Shown here: piece after piece, positions 8,432-16,630 of the stretch
How the letters are laid out: each line of letters starts with the position of its first letter
Position numbering within the stretch: position 1 is the first letter of the stretch
DNA from: Bacteroidia bacterium
GTDB lineage: Bacteria > Bacteroidota > Bacteroidia > Flavobacteriales > Flavobacteriaceae
Direction of reading: 5' to 3'
Length of the DNA stretch: 64,000 nt
Assembly: GCA_030427985.1 (NCBI GenBank)
Contig: JAUIBH010000010.1
Coordinates: 1-64,000, forward strand
Position numbers and translations under genes: made by a program
The notes under the pieces: model-generated
Database searches by the model: none
What the model was told of the DNA's origin: nothing
What the model saw: only the letters and a program-made list of their open reading frames with translations

Positions 8432-10326
8432 TGCGGAAAGAAACCAAAGCTATTTTAAAGGAATACTGGGGACACAATGATTTTAGGGGCTCCCAGGAAA
8501 CCATCATAGATACTGTACTTTCGGGAAAAGATGTGCTGGCACTGATGCCCACCGGAGGTGGTAAATCCATTTGCTATCAAGTTCCAGCGCTTTCCATGGA
8601 AGGGCTATGTATTGTGGTTTCCCCTTTGGTTGCATTGATACAGGACCAAGTGAGTCAGTTAAAAAAACGCTGCATAAAAGCCATTGCGCTTACTGGAGGC
8701 ATTCCATTTACGGAACTCAATGACCTATTGGACAATTGTCTCTATGGAAATTATAAGTTTCTCTACTTGTCACCAGAGCGATTGCAACAATCGTTGATCC
8801 AAGAACGTATCCAGGAAATGGATGTGAACCTTATCGCCATTGATGAGGCGCATTGTATTTCGCAGTGGGGGAATGATTTTAGACCAGCGTATTTAGAGTG
8901 CGCCGTTCTTAAAGAGTTGATTCCAAACACGCCGATGATAGCCTTAACGGCTACTGCAACACCCAAGGTAGTGGATGATATTGTGCAGAACCTTAAGTTG
9001 GAAGATGTAAGTATCTACAAAGATTCGTTCTCCCGGTCCAACATTGTTTTTAAAGTGAAACGAACGGAGGATAAGCTCTACCAACTCAAAAAATATATGG
9101 GGAAAATTCCCGGGAGTTCCATTGTATATGTCCGTTCCCGAAAGATGTCCGTTTCCCTTTCTGAATTTTTGAACAAAAACGGTTTTAAGGCTTCTTTTTT
9201 CCATGGAGGAATTTCAAAATCGGACAAAGAGAGCAAACTTAAGGATTGGTTGGAAGGGAACGTAAATGTAATGGTGGCCACCAATGCCTTTGGAATGGGC
9301 GTGGACAAACCTGATGTTCGTTTAGTAATCCATTATCAAATTCCCGATAGCTTGGAAAGTTATTTTCAGGAAGCCGGAAGAGCTGGAAGGGACGGCAAAC
9401 CATCCACCGCTATTATCATTACCACCAAAGAGGATGAAGAACGGGCCAAACAACAGTTCTTGTCCAACCTACCCGATGTTTCCTTTATTAAAAAGGTATA
9501 TTCCAAGCTCAACAATTTTTTTCAGATTTCTTATGGTGAATCTGTATTGGAACCCATGGCCTTTAAATTCAATGCCTTCTGCAAACGGTATGAATTCAAC
9601 CCGAACATGACCTTTAATGCCTTGCGTATTTTAGACCAAAACTCGGTCATAGCCCTATCCGAGAATTTTCAGGAGAAGACCTCCTTGCAATTTGTGGCAT
9701 CCAAGGCAGGAATTTTTGAATATCTGGACAAAAACCGGAAAACGGCCCCTGTCATTCAAACCATATTACGGACATACGGGGGCATTACAGAGTATGAGAC
9801 CAAAATCAATCTTCATCTGCTTTCAAAAAAAACCGGGGAGAGTGAAAAATCCTTAAAAAAGATACTAAAGCAACTTGAAAAGGATGGCATTGCAGAATAT
9901 AAGAACACGACCAGCGATTTGGAAATCACCTTTCTGGTTCCTCGTGAAGATGACCACACCATAAATCCGTTTGCCAAAAAAGTGCAGGATTTTAATCAGG
10001 TGAAACAAAATAATATGGCTGCCATGTTGGGCTACATTAAAAATAAGAAGCTCTGCAGAAGCGTCTATCTATTAAAATATTTTGGTGAAAACACTGCGGA
10101 AAAGTGTGGCACTTGCGATATTTGCACCAAGAAGGAAAAACAGGGCTCTCCTATAAAATTGGAAGAGCGGGTGGTAGCTCTTTTAAAGATTGGTCCAAGT
10201 ACCTCCAGAAAATTGGAAAAGGCAACCGGCGCAGATGAAAAGACCCTTTTAAAAACGCTACAGCGACTACTTGAGGACGAAGTGGTTGAATTAAATGACA
10301 TCAATGAATATACCCTCAGAGAATAA
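8431..10326 (+). CDS. recQ: ATP-dependent DNA helicase RecQ
   Basis: 631 residues from a GTG start that overlaps the preceding TAG by one base. It is a 3'-5' superfamily 2 helicase of DNA repair and recombination. Visible motifs are Walker A LMPTGGGKSICYQ, the DEAH box AIDEAHCISQWG, motif III ALTATATPKV and motif VI QEAGRAGRDGKPS. The RecQ zinc site reads CRSVYLL then CGTCDIC. A winged-helix region follows, but no clear HRDC domain, so this is the shorter of the RecQ types common in Flavobacteria. Confidence 0.93.
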   Translation: MRKETKAILKEYWGHNDFRGSQETIIDTVLSGKDVLALMPTGGGKSICYQVPALSMEGLCIVVSPLVALIQDQVSQLKKRCIKAIALTGGIPFTELNDLLDNCLYGNYKFLYLSPERLQQSLIQERIQEMDVNLIAIDEAHCISQWGNDFRPAYLECAVLKELIPNTPMIALTATATPKVVDDIVQNLKLEDVSIYKDSFSRSNIVFKVKRTEDKLYQLKKYMGKIPGSSIVYVRSRKMSVSLSEFLNKNGFKASFFHGGISKSDKESKLKDWLEGNVNVMVATNAFGMGVDKPDVRLVIHYQIPDSLESYFQEAGRAGRDGKPSTAIIITTKEDEERAKQQFLSNLPDVSFIKKVYSKLNNFFQISYGESVLEPMAFKFNAFCKRYEFNPNMTFNALRILDQNSVIALSENFQEKTSLQFVASKAGIFEYLDKNRKTAPVIQTILRTYGGITEYETKINLHLLSKKTGESEKSLKKILKQLEKDGIAEYKNTTSDLEITFLVPREDDHTINPFAKKVQDFNQVKQNNMAAMLGYIKNKKLCRSVYLLKYFGENTAEKCGTCDICTKKEKQGSPIKLEERVVALLKIGPSTSRKLEKATGADEKTLLKTLQRLLEDEVVELNDINEYTLRE

Positions 10327-11269
10327 TCCATTACGAATCGTATTTATGGGCACCCCCGATTTTGCCGTAGCAAGCTTGAAGGCCATCGTGGAAGCAGGTT
10401 TTAAGGTGGTAGGTGTAATCACAGCTCCTGATCGCCCCGCGGGTCGTGGTCGTAAAGTACAGGAGTCCTCGGTAAAACAATTCGCCGTTCAGCATAACTT
10501 AAAGGTGTTGCAACCCACCAACCTTAAAAACGAAGACTTTCTTGAAAAGCTTAGAGGTCTAAATGCCAATTTACAAGTAGTGGTGGCTTTTAGAATGTTG
10601 CCCAAGGTGGTATGGCAAATGCCAGAGTATGGCACCTTTAATCTGCATGCCTCCCTCCTTCCCCAATATCGTGGCGCAGCTCCTATAAATTTGGCCATCA
10701 TCAATGGTGAAACGGAAACGGGCGTCACCACTTTTTTCATTGATGAAAAAATCGATACAGGCAGCATCATCCTGCAAAAGACCGAGAAAATCACCGAAGA
10801 GGACAATGTGGGGAGTTTACATGACCGCTTGATGGAGTTAGGTGGAAAACTTGTAGTGGAAACCTGTGAACAGATAGCTTCTGGCGCAGTAAGCAGTACC
10901 CCACAAAAATATTTTGAAGATTTAAGGTCTGCTCCCAAGATTCATAAAGACACGTGTAAAATAGATTGGAATGCTTCTTTGGATACCATCCATAACTTAA
11001 TACGAGGGCTGAGTCCCTACCCTGTTGCCTGGACTTTTTTAGTAAATCATGGAAAGAAAGAATCCATCAAAATTTACAAAACCAAGAAAGAACCAGGTCA
11101 GCACAATTACAAAATTGGAAAACTGATTGCGGATAAAAAATCACTCAAAGTTGCTGTTTCGGATGGCTATCTTTATCTATTGGAAATACAGTTGCCAGGG
11201 AAACGAAAAATGGAAACCTCGGCGGTTTTAAATGGCCTTGATCTAGATGAAAATGCACACCTGCGCTAA
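10304..11269 (+). CDS. fmt: Methionyl-tRNA formyltransferase
   Basis: About 321 residues from the ATG at 10304; an alternative ATG at 10295 adds three residues. It formylates initiator Met-tRNA using 10-formyl-tetrahydrofolate. The N-terminal LRIVFMGTPDFAV and the active-site region NLHASLLPQYRGAAPIN with GVTTFFIDEKIDTG identify it. The C-terminal OB-like domain is complete. The gene start overlaps the 3' end of recQ by 23 bp, implying cotranscription. Confidence 0.94.
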   Translation: MNIPSENNPLRIVFMGTPDFAVASLKAIVEAGFKVVGVITAPDRPAGRGRKVQESSVKQFAVQHNLKVLQPTNLKNEDFLEKLRGLNANLQVVVAFRMLPKVVWQMPEYGTFNLHASLLPQYRGAAPINLAIINGETETGVTTFFIDEKIDTGSIILQKTEKITEEDNVGSLHDRLMELGGKLVVETCEQIASGAVSSTPQKYFEDLRSAPKIHKDTCKIDWNASLDTIHNLIRGLSPYPVAWTFLVNHGKKESIKIYKTKKEPGQHNYKIGKLIADKKSLKVAVSDGYLYLLEIQLPGKRKMETSAVLNGLDLDENAHLR

Positions 11270-11372
11270 TCCCTTGCTATGATTGGGCTGGCAAAAAGTT
11301 GTCATTTTTTTCCGACTTTATCAACAAACGTTTCAAGTTATTAACAAAAACCCCTATTTCCCTAGGTTTTAC

Positions 11373-11402
11373 TTGCGTTAATAGCAAATCCATATAAATT
11401 TG
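11373..11402 (+). promoter_or_regulatory. Promoter of the HU gene
   Basis: TTG at 11373-11375 and TAAATTTG at 11395-11402, 19 bp apart, fit the Bacteroidota sigma-A promoter. The predicted leader before the ATG at 11447 is about 38 nt. Confidence 0.65.
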
Positions 11403-11446
11403 TTCAGCATTAAAATTATTTTAACAACAATTAATTTAATTCCATT

Positions 11447-11719
11447 ATGAACAAAACAGAATTAATCGATGCTATGGCAGCTGATGCTGGCATCACTAAG
11501 GCAGCAGCCAAAAAGGCATTGGAATCTTTCTTGGGAAATGTAGAGGGATCACTTAAAAAAGGGAACAGAGTTTCTCTAGTTGGTTTTGGTTCTTGGTCAG
11601 TTTCCAAAAGAAGCGCCAGAGAAGGTAGAAATCCACAGACTGGACAAACCATTCAAATCGCAGCTAAGAACGTTGTAAAGTTCAAAGCAGGAGCAGAATT
11701 GAGCGGTGCAGTAAACTAA
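11447..11719 (+). CDS. hup: HU family DNA-binding protein
   Basis: 90 residues, the standard length of a bacterial HU/IHF subunit. MNKTELIDAMAADAGITKAAAKKALESF forms the dimerising helices. GFGSWSVSKRSAREGRNPQTG is the beta-arm signature, which includes the RNPQTG minor-groove tip. It compacts and bends DNA as a homodimer. It is monocistronic, with its own promoter (11373-11402) and a strong terminator just downstream. Confidence 0.95.
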   Translation: MNKTELIDAMAADAGITKAAAKKALESFLGNVEGSLKKGNRVSLVGFGSWSVSKRSAREGRNPQTGQTIQIAAKNVVKFKAGAELSGAVN

Positions 11720-11742
11720 TCAATTATTTTTATAATATAAGT

Positions 11743-11778
11743 AAAGCACTTCTATGCATAGAAGTGCTTTTTTATTTT
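11743..11778 (+). terminator. Rho-independent terminator of hup
   Basis: A perfect palindrome at 11743-11770 (arms AAAGCACTTCTATG and CATAGAAGTGCTTT) runs directly into a T tract. It is a textbook intrinsic terminator. Confidence 0.9.
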
Positions 11779-11839
11779 AGGACATTTCAGTTTTTTTGGA
11801 AAAATTGTATATTAAACAACGATTTGAAGTACTAACTCT

Positions 11840-12406
11840 ATGGAAATGGTGAGCCATAAGCCTCAAAAAGGTAAGTTACTTGTTGCGGAACCTTCGCTTA
11901 CGGGAGACGTTTCCTTCAACAGGTCTGTGGTTTTGCTCGCTGAGCACAACCATGAAGGCTCCGTCGGATTTATCCTTAACAAACCCTTGGATTACACCAT
12001 TTGTGACCTTATTTCCGAAATTACCATTCCGTTTAAAGTGTTTAATGGCGGTCCTGTGGAACAGGATAATCTCTATTTTATCCATAAGGTTCCCGATTTG
12101 ATCCACGATAGCATTGAAATTTCCGATGGAATATTCTGGGGCGGTAATTTTGAAAAGACCGTAGAGCTCATCAATAATGGTGTGATCACCGAACAGGATA
12201 TCCGATTCTTTTTGGGATATTCTGGATGGGGCTCCCAACAGTTGGACCAAGAACTGTTGTCCAAATCATGGGTGGTGGTCAAAAATGAATATGAGAGTGG
12301 CATCTTGGAGAAATCGGCAAGTGCCTTTTGGAAGGAAAAAATGGTAGAATTGGGTGGAGATTATCTGCTGTGGTCCAATTCCCCTGAAAACCCTTCCCTT
12401 AATTAG
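11840..12406 (+). CDS. YqgE/AlgH family protein
   Basis: 188 residues (ATG at 11840, second ATG at 11846). GKLLVAEPSLTGDVSFNRSV and EGSVGFILNKPL, with FNGGPVEQDNLYFIH and GYSGWGSQQLDQEL, match the AlgH/YqgE (DUF179) family throughout. The biochemical function of the family is not established. The gene converges on the aminotransferase gene and the two 3' ends overlap by 8 bp. Confidence 0.9.
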   Translation: MEMVSHKPQKGKLLVAEPSLTGDVSFNRSVVLLAEHNHEGSVGFILNKPLDYTICDLISEITIPFKVFNGGPVEQDNLYFIHKVPDLIHDSIEISDGIFWGGNFEKTVELINNGVITEQDIRFFLGYSGWGSQQLDQELLSKSWVVVKNEYESGILEKSASAFWKEKMVELGGDYLLWSNSPENPSLN

Positions 12407-13259
12407 CCCCAGTTGAAGTCATTCTGGCTTTTGCATTTAATTTACCCACCAATTTTTTAGCAACTGTAGTTGGAAACTGTTTTTTACGGTATTTACTTAT
12501 GGGTTGAATGCCCACAATACTATTAGTGACAAATAGTTCATCTGCCTTTTGAAGCTCGAATGGTGATATGGATTCTTCCATCAACTCTAACTCATCCGTT
12601 GCCTCAATAACCTCCATTAATTTTTTTCGGATGATTCCGTTTAAACAGCCATCGCTTAGAGGAGGTGTTTTTATGGTATTGCCCTTCACCAAAAAAAGAT
12701 TTCCATTGATAGCTTCTACCACCTGTTTGTCCGTGTTCACCAGAAGGCAATTGGCATAGCCGTTCTCCTTGGCATAAACACTGGCAACTACGTTCAAAAT
12801 CTTGTTCGTGGTCTTTAGAGTGGATAGCAAATCCTTGTTTACGTAGTAATCTTTAAAGAGCTCCACCTCATAATCTCCTTCATTGATGATATAAAAAGGG
12901 GAATCCAAAAGACTGGTTTCAATAGTAAAGGAGACATCATTAGTTTTAGGCAAATACAGCCCATCTTCTTTACGAAAAACAGTCAATCTTACGCGAACAG
13001 CTTTATTTTCGAGCTCATTTTCGGTAATGGTCTTTTTGATTTCTTCTTCCAAAAATTCCAAGGTGAATTCCATGGGAATCTCCATTCGGAGCATACGCAT
13101 GGAGGCCATCAACCTAAAATAATGGTCTTCCCAAAAAAATAAGGTTCCATTTACATACCGAAGCGTTTCAAAAAGGGCATCTCCATATTTTAACCCTCTA
13201 TTTTTAGAGGTCAATATCTCCCTGTCTTCTGGAAAGAGTGTGCCATTAAAATTCACCAT
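12399..13259 (-). CDS. Class IV PLP-dependent aminotransferase
   Basis: 286 residues. RGLKYGDALFETLRYVNG near the N-terminus and STLKTTNKILNVVASVYAKENG around residue 145 (with the PLP Schiff-base Lys region) belong to fold-type IV aminotransferases. The group includes branched-chain and D-amino acid aminotransferases and aminodeoxychorismate lyase (PabC); the length and lone position do not decide which. The start codon follows directly on the T tract of a terminator hairpin (13260-13283), so read-through or a leader-internal signal may set expression. Confidence 0.85.
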   Translation of the reverse strand: MVNFNGTLFPEDREILTSKNRGLKYGDALFETLRYVNGTLFFWEDHYFRLMASMRMLRMEIPMEFTLEFLEEEIKKTITENELENKAVRVRLTVFRKEDGLYLPKTNDVSFTIETSLLDSPFYIINEGDYEVELFKDYYVNKDLLSTLKTTNKILNVVASVYAKENGYANCLLVNTDKQVVEAINGNLFLVKGNTIKTPPLSDGCLNGIIRKKLMEVIEATDELELMEESISPFELQKADELFVTNSIVGIQPISKYRKKQFPTTVAKKLVGKLNAKARMTSTGAN

Positions 13260-13283
13260 AAAAAATCCCGATTTTAATCGGGA
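13260..13283 (-). terminator. Terminator hairpin upstream of the aminotransferase start
   Basis: On the minus strand the stem TCCCGAT/ATCGGGA with a 4-nt loop is followed by TTTTTT and then at once by the aminotransferase ATG. It is well formed to end transcription from the START-like gene at 13314-13697, while overlapping the leader of the next gene. Confidence 0.75.
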
Positions 13284-13313
13284 CCAAAGATACGGTATAG
13301 TTGAGAATCCGTT

Positions 13314-13697
13314 CTAGGTAGAGCCCAATACTTGTTTTAGATCTGAAACTTGGTTTTCCCAAAGCATTTTAGCCTCATCCACTTCATCCTCTTCAGCAAA
13401 ATCGGTAATAAACAGGGAAACATCCTTGGTAATCTCATCTACTATGATGCGCATTTCAAAAAAGGTATCATCCTCGTTCTCGATCCACGTAAATTTGACA
13501 AACTCTTCGCTTTTTCGTTTCAGCATTTTAGCCTGTTCCTCGGCTCCATCCCAGATAAACGTAAATATTTCACTTCGGGAATTTACATTGTCGGCATACC
13601 ATTCAGATAGGCCAGATGGGGTAGAAATATATTGGTAAAGCAACTGTGGGGAAGCTTGGATGACAAATTCAATTTCAAATTTTACCTTATCACTCAT
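13314..13697 (-). CDS. START-like (SRPBCC superfamily) domain protein
   Basis: 127 residues from the ATG at 13697 (MSDKVKFEIEFVIQASPQLLYQYISTPSGLSEWYADNVN). The longer frame to 13796 begins with a non-conserved hydrophobic stretch in the tRNA promoter region and was rejected. The fold belongs to the SRPBCC superfamily (START-like family of Bacteroidota), lacking the AHSA1 WWGP motif. The tail is acidic. The ligand is unknown. It is divergent from the tRNA-Met locus. Confidence 0.8.
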   Translation of the reverse strand: MSDKVKFEIEFVIQASPQLLYQYISTPSGLSEWYADNVNSRSEIFTFIWDGAEEQAKMLKRKSEEFVKFTWIENEDDTFFEMRIIVDEITKDVSLFITDFAEEDEVDEAKMLWENQVSDLKQVLGST

Positions 13698-13783
13698 GTA
13701 GTGCGCAATTAGTCCTTTTTCAAGTATAGATATAATTTGGGAAGATAAAAAAATAAATATCAAATAATAAATTAATCCTGAAT

Positions 13784-13815
13784 TTTGATTCAGCAAAAAT
13801 TATACTCTATATTTG
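13784..13815 (+). promoter_or_regulatory. Promoter of the tRNA-Met locus
   Basis: TTTG at 13784-13787 and TATATTTG at 13808-13815 with a 20-bp spacer match the Bacteroidota consensus. The start site would be near 13822, just before the broken tRNA copy, so the intact tRNA-Met at 13937 is reached only by reading through the broken one. Confidence 0.75.
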
Positions 13816-13835
13816 CACCCGCTAAAACGAATCAT

Positions 13836-13902
13836 GGCGAGGTAGCTCAGCTGGTTACCCGCCCGTTCCGGACGGCACGTTCGGGCGGGGAGCGTCGGAT
13901 TC
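13836..13902 (+). pseudogene. Truncated tRNA-Met copy split by a GC-rich palindrome
   Basis: Bases 13836-13857 are identical to the first 22 nt of the intact tRNA-Met at 13937. A 32-nt insert (13858-13889) with arms CCCGCCCG and CGGGCGGG then interrupts the D-loop. The tRNA sequence resumes at 13890 (GAGCGTCGGATTC) and ends before the anticodon. The anticodon, variable and T arms are missing. It cannot give a working tRNA. It lies directly behind a good promoter. Confidence 0.85.
13858..13889. repeat. 32-bp GC-rich palindromic insert in a tRNA D-loop
   Basis: Perfect 8-bp arms (CCCGCCCG, CGGGCGGG) enclose a 16-nt centre containing TCCGGA. The composition is strikingly GC-rich against AT-rich flanks. 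It sits exactly between two stretches that are contiguous in the intact tRNA. Confidence 0.75.
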
Positions 13903-13936
13903 TAGTTAGGCTAGTTTAAAAGTACACAATGATTAT

Positions 13937-14010
13937 GGCGAGGTAGCTCAGCTGGTTAGAGCGTCGGATTCATAACCCGGAGGCCGAGGGTTCAAGTCCC
14001 TCTCTCGCTA
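13937..14010 (+). tRNA. tRNA-Met (CAT), elongator type
   Basis: A 74-nt cloverleaf. The acceptor stem GGCGAGG pairs with TCTCGCT, with G-U at the first and last pairs as in Bacillus tRNA-Met. The D stem is GCTC/GAGC, the anticodon loop is TTCATAA, and the T arm is GAGGG-TTCAAGT-CCCTC. Discriminator is A, and CCA is not encoded. The three consecutive G-C anticodon-stem pairs of an initiator are absent. A lysidine-modified Ile tRNA with the same CAT anticodon is the only other possibility. Confidence 0.92.
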
Positions 14011-14012
14011 CA

Positions 14013-14045
14013 AAAAAAGACCATTTTGTGAAATGGTCTTTTTTT
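14013..14045 (+). terminator. Terminator of tRNA-Met (first of two identical hairpins)
   Basis: The stem AAAAGACCATTT/AAATGGTCTTTT with loop TGTG begins 2 nt after the tRNA and ends in a T run. Positions 14015-14042 are repeated exactly at 16631-16658. Confidence 0.9.
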
Positions 14046-14202
14046 ATGCCTATTGTTTTCCAGCTATCTCAAACGGCCCTATAATTTCACCTGTTTCTTA
14101 CAACATTTCAATCTCCACCAGTGGCAATTGAAAGCTAAAAATGTCCAAGCCTCAATGAGAATGGGAAAATGCGTAAATTTAAAGAACGTATAAAAACGCA
14201 TC

Positions 14203-14796
14203 TTGAAATTGGAGCACCCACATCAACTAATTCTTGATAATGTCAGTAGGTTTGTCGACTTAACCGAGCTTGAAAAACAGAAGTATCTCTCTCTGCTTAC
14301 GGCAATAAAAGTAAAAAAGAAAGCATTTTTAATGCAAGCCGGTGAGATTGCCAAGTACGAGTATTTTATCACTAAAGGTTGCTTAAAAGTGTATACATTG
14401 GATGAAGATGGAGCACCTCATATCTCCATGTTTGCGGTTGAAGATTATTGGACGGGAGACATGGCCAGTTTTATCACCAAAGAACCGTCACGCTATTTCA
14501 TAAAAGCTACCGAGGATTCAGAATTATTAGGTATCTCTAGACTTAACTATGATTTACTTTTTCAAGAAATCCCAAAATTTGAAAGGTTCTATCGTATACT
14601 TTATCAAAAGTCACTCATAAATTATATCAGGCGTTCCAATCATGGCATTTCCTTAACGGCTGAAGAAAGGTATATTGAATTCAAAAAGAAATATCCTAAG
14701 ATTGTCAATAGAATTACCCAGAAAGACTTAGCAGGCTATATTGGCATTACGCCAGAATTTATGAGTAAAATCATCACGAAAGTCAACAGAATGTAA
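14203..14796 (+). CDS. Crp/Fnr family transcriptional regulator
   Basis: 197 residues from a TTG start at 14203. It has an N-terminal cyclic-nucleotide-binding-like beta barrel (residues about 30-115, KAFLMQAGEIAKYEYFITKGCLKVYTLDE) and a C-terminal winged helix (RITQKDLAGYIGITPEFMSKI). No Fnr-type iron-sulfur cysteines are present, and the cAMP-binding Arg-Ser pair is not evident. This Bacteroidota group usually controls a neighbouring operon, so the genes at 14850-16618 are likely targets. It is the first gene of the block bracketed by duplicated hairpins. Confidence 0.85.
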   Translation: MKLEHPHQLILDNVSRFVDLTELEKQKYLSLLTAIKVKKKAFLMQAGEIAKYEYFITKGCLKVYTLDEDGAPHISMFAVEDYWTGDMASFITKEPSRYFIKATEDSELLGISRLNYDLLFQEIPKFERFYRILYQKSLINYIRRSNHGISLTAEERYIEFKKKYPKIVNRITQKDLAGYIGITPEFMSKIITKVNRM

Positions 14797-14849
14797 AAGT
14801 CTTAAACTAGTTCATTTTTTTTCATGTGTTCCTCCCGGAATTTTGAGGC

Positions 14850-15494
14850 ATGAAAAAAATAGTACGAATCACTTCCTTATTAATACTTGGCATTGCTCAA
14901 AATTCAAACGCGCAATTTACACAGGTAGAACTGTTTACAGGGCTTGATAAAACGGATTTTACGTTTTATTCAAGCTATCCAATCAATAAAAAAAACACCC
15001 TCAGCATTGCAACCCTTGCATTCTTTCAAAAATTCAATAAAAAAGAGAATGCGGATTTTGATGAGGTTGGTGTCCAACCCACCTTATTTTGGAATATAAA
15101 TAAGACCATTTCGGTTGGCCCCTCAGTTTATTACAATAGCATTTCAGGCTATTCAGGGCGTTTGTCGGGAAAATTTACATTGAAGAGTTCCAGACTATTA
15201 CTTGTGGTCATTCCTACCGTGGGGCGCTATCAAAAAACAAAAAATACTTACACTGAAACCTTTGCCCAAATCCAGTTTAATACGCCTATCAGTGAAAAAA
15301 TCACACTATGGCTCAACGGTCAGTTTTTAACGGTTTGGGACGAATTCCGGAGGCATTCAAGAAGTTTTCAGCAGTTGCGTGCAGGAGTGTCGTTCAACGG
15401 ACACCAACTCGGTATCGGTTTCGACCTTGACCAGTATGGGCCCAATCCAATTGAAAAATCATCTTTCGGTCTGTATTACCGAAAAACTTTATAA
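14850..15494 (+). CDS. Secreted outer-membrane beta-barrel-like protein
   Basis: 214 residues with a signal peptide (residues 1-21, cleavage after SNA). The rest alternates polar and hydrophobic residues in strands ending in aromatic residues, with a C-terminal SSFGLYYRKTL typical of outer-membrane barrels. About eight to ten strands are possible. No family is recognised with confidence. It follows the Crp-type regulator and precedes the DoxX-like gene on the same strand. Confidence 0.6.
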   Translation: MKKIVRITSLLILGIAQNSNAQFTQVELFTGLDKTDFTFYSSYPINKKNTLSIATLAFFQKFNKKENADFDEVGVQPTLFWNINKTISVGPSVYYNSISGYSGRLSGKFTLKSSRLLLVVIPTVGRYQKTKNTYTETFAQIQFNTPISEKITLWLNGQFLTVWDEFRRHSRSFQQLRAGVSFNGHQLGIGFDLDQYGPNPIEKSSFGLYYRKTL

Positions 15495-15516
15495 ACAATT
15501 TTAAATCTTAAACATC

Positions 15517-15888
15517 ATGAAAAATTTAGTACAAATTTCACATTGGGTAGCCTATGGATATTTAATCTATGCCTTTGGTTATGCCAGTCTTTTTAAAGTT
15601 TTCCAAAAGCAAAGTATGATGGAAAACATGAGCAATTTTGGTTTCGGAAAAATATGGACCTTATTTATTGGTTATGGCGAATTGTTTGGAGTAATTGGTT
15701 TGGTTGTTGGGTTTTGGATGCATCAAGTTAAAAACCTATCAACTTTATGGTTATTGCCATTCGCAATTGGTGCATTGATAACTCATTTCGCACATAATGA
15801 CTATGAATACTTTTACACTGCTTTGTTTTGCTGTATTGCTTGTATGGTTGTACTGGGTACAGATAAAAATTTCAAAGTAATACTATAG
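15517..15888 (+). CDS. DoxX-like small membrane protein
   Basis: 123 residues with four hydrophobic segments, at about 12-28, 45-65, 75-90 and 97-115. ASLFKVFQKQSMMENMSNFGFGKIWTLFIG is like the lipid-facing pattern of DoxX_2/DoxX-like proteins. It lies 22 nt after the barrel gene and is probably cotranscribed. It differs from the DoxX protein at 4627, so the two are not a recent duplication. Function is unknown; a redox or quinone-linked role is suggested by the flavin reductase two positions downstream (inference). Confidence 0.65.
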   Translation: MKNLVQISHWVAYGYLIYAFGYASLFKVFQKQSMMENMSNFGFGKIWTLFIGYGELFGVIGLVVGFWMHQVKNLSTLWLLPFAIGALITHFAHNDYEYFYTALFCCIACMVVLGTDKNFKVIL

Positions 15889-15930
15889 TGCTTTAATCTT
15901 CGAAATTTTAAATAAACGCATGGTTTTTCC

Positions 15931-16050
15931 ATGAACTGGTTCGGGAATCAATCTAGTGAAGGTATCGAATGTTCTCTTTTGGCAATCGGTATTGTCTTAA
16001 CCATAGTAAATGGCATTGTAAAATGGCCAATAGACAATTTAATTTATTAA
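15931..16050 (+). CDS. Possible 39-residue single-span membrane peptide
   Basis: A short ATG-started frame (MNWFGNQSSEGIECSLLAIG and on) with one hydrophobic segment, LLAIGIVLTIVNGIV, ends in TAA 10 nt before the flavin-reductase start at 16061. It lies in the operon direction between DoxX-like and reductase genes. No family is recognised. It could also be the eroded tail of a longer gene. Coding status is uncertain. Confidence 0.3.
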   Translation: MNWFGNQSSEGIECSLLAIGIVLTIVNGIVKWPIDNLIY

Positions 16051-16060
16051 AAAAACAATC

Positions 16061-16618
16061 ATGAAAAAAATAATCACAATAGCAGGGAGCAATAGTCAAA
16101 AATCCATCAATAAAAGTTTATTGACCTATACCCATAATTTATTGGAAAATGTAGAAATCATCTCAATTGACTTAAATGATTATGTATTGCCTATTTATGG
16201 TATTGATTTTGAATCTGAAAATGGTATCCCCACTGCGATTAAAAGGCTGGACAAGTTATTTGATACGGCAGATGGATTTATAATATCTCTTGCAGAACAT
16301 AATGGCTCTTACGCAGCGGTATTCAAAAATACCATAGACTGGTTATCCCGCTTAAACATGAAAATATGGCGAGAAAGGCCTATGCTGTTAATGGCAACCT
16401 CACCAGGTGGTCGAGGTGGTTCAACCGTATTGCAATCTGCAAGTACCTACTTCCCGTTTATGGGAGCTAGCATCACTGATACTTTTTCATTACCCTCTTT
16501 CTATGAGAATTTCAATAACGGAGAAATTAGTGATGAAAACTTGAAAAAGGACCTTCAAACCAAGGCTACCAAATTTCAAACAAAAATTAAAGCCGGAAAT
16601 CACCAATTCCAAGTCTAA
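16061..16618 (+). CDS. NADPH-dependent FMN reductase family protein
   Basis: 185 residues with a flavodoxin-like fold. The N-terminal IAGSNSQKSINKSLLTYTH contains the FMN phosphate loop (GSNSQKSIN). IISLAEHNGSYAAVFKNTIDWLSR matches the SLAEHNGSY-K-IDWLSR motif of the quinone/azo reductase subgroup. It probably reduces quinones or similar electrophiles with NAD(P)H. It is the last gene of the Crp-regulated block and is followed by the hairpin repeated from the tRNA terminator. Confidence 0.87.
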   Translation: MKKIITIAGSNSQKSINKSLLTYTHNLLENVEIISIDLNDYVLPIYGIDFESENGIPTAIKRLDKLFDTADGFIISLAEHNGSYAAVFKNTIDWLSRLNMKIWRERPMLLMATSPGGRGGSTVLQSASTYFPFMGASITDTFSLPSFYENFNNGEISDENLKKDLQTKATKFQTKIKAGNHQFQV

Positions 16619-16630
16619 AAAAGCAAATTG

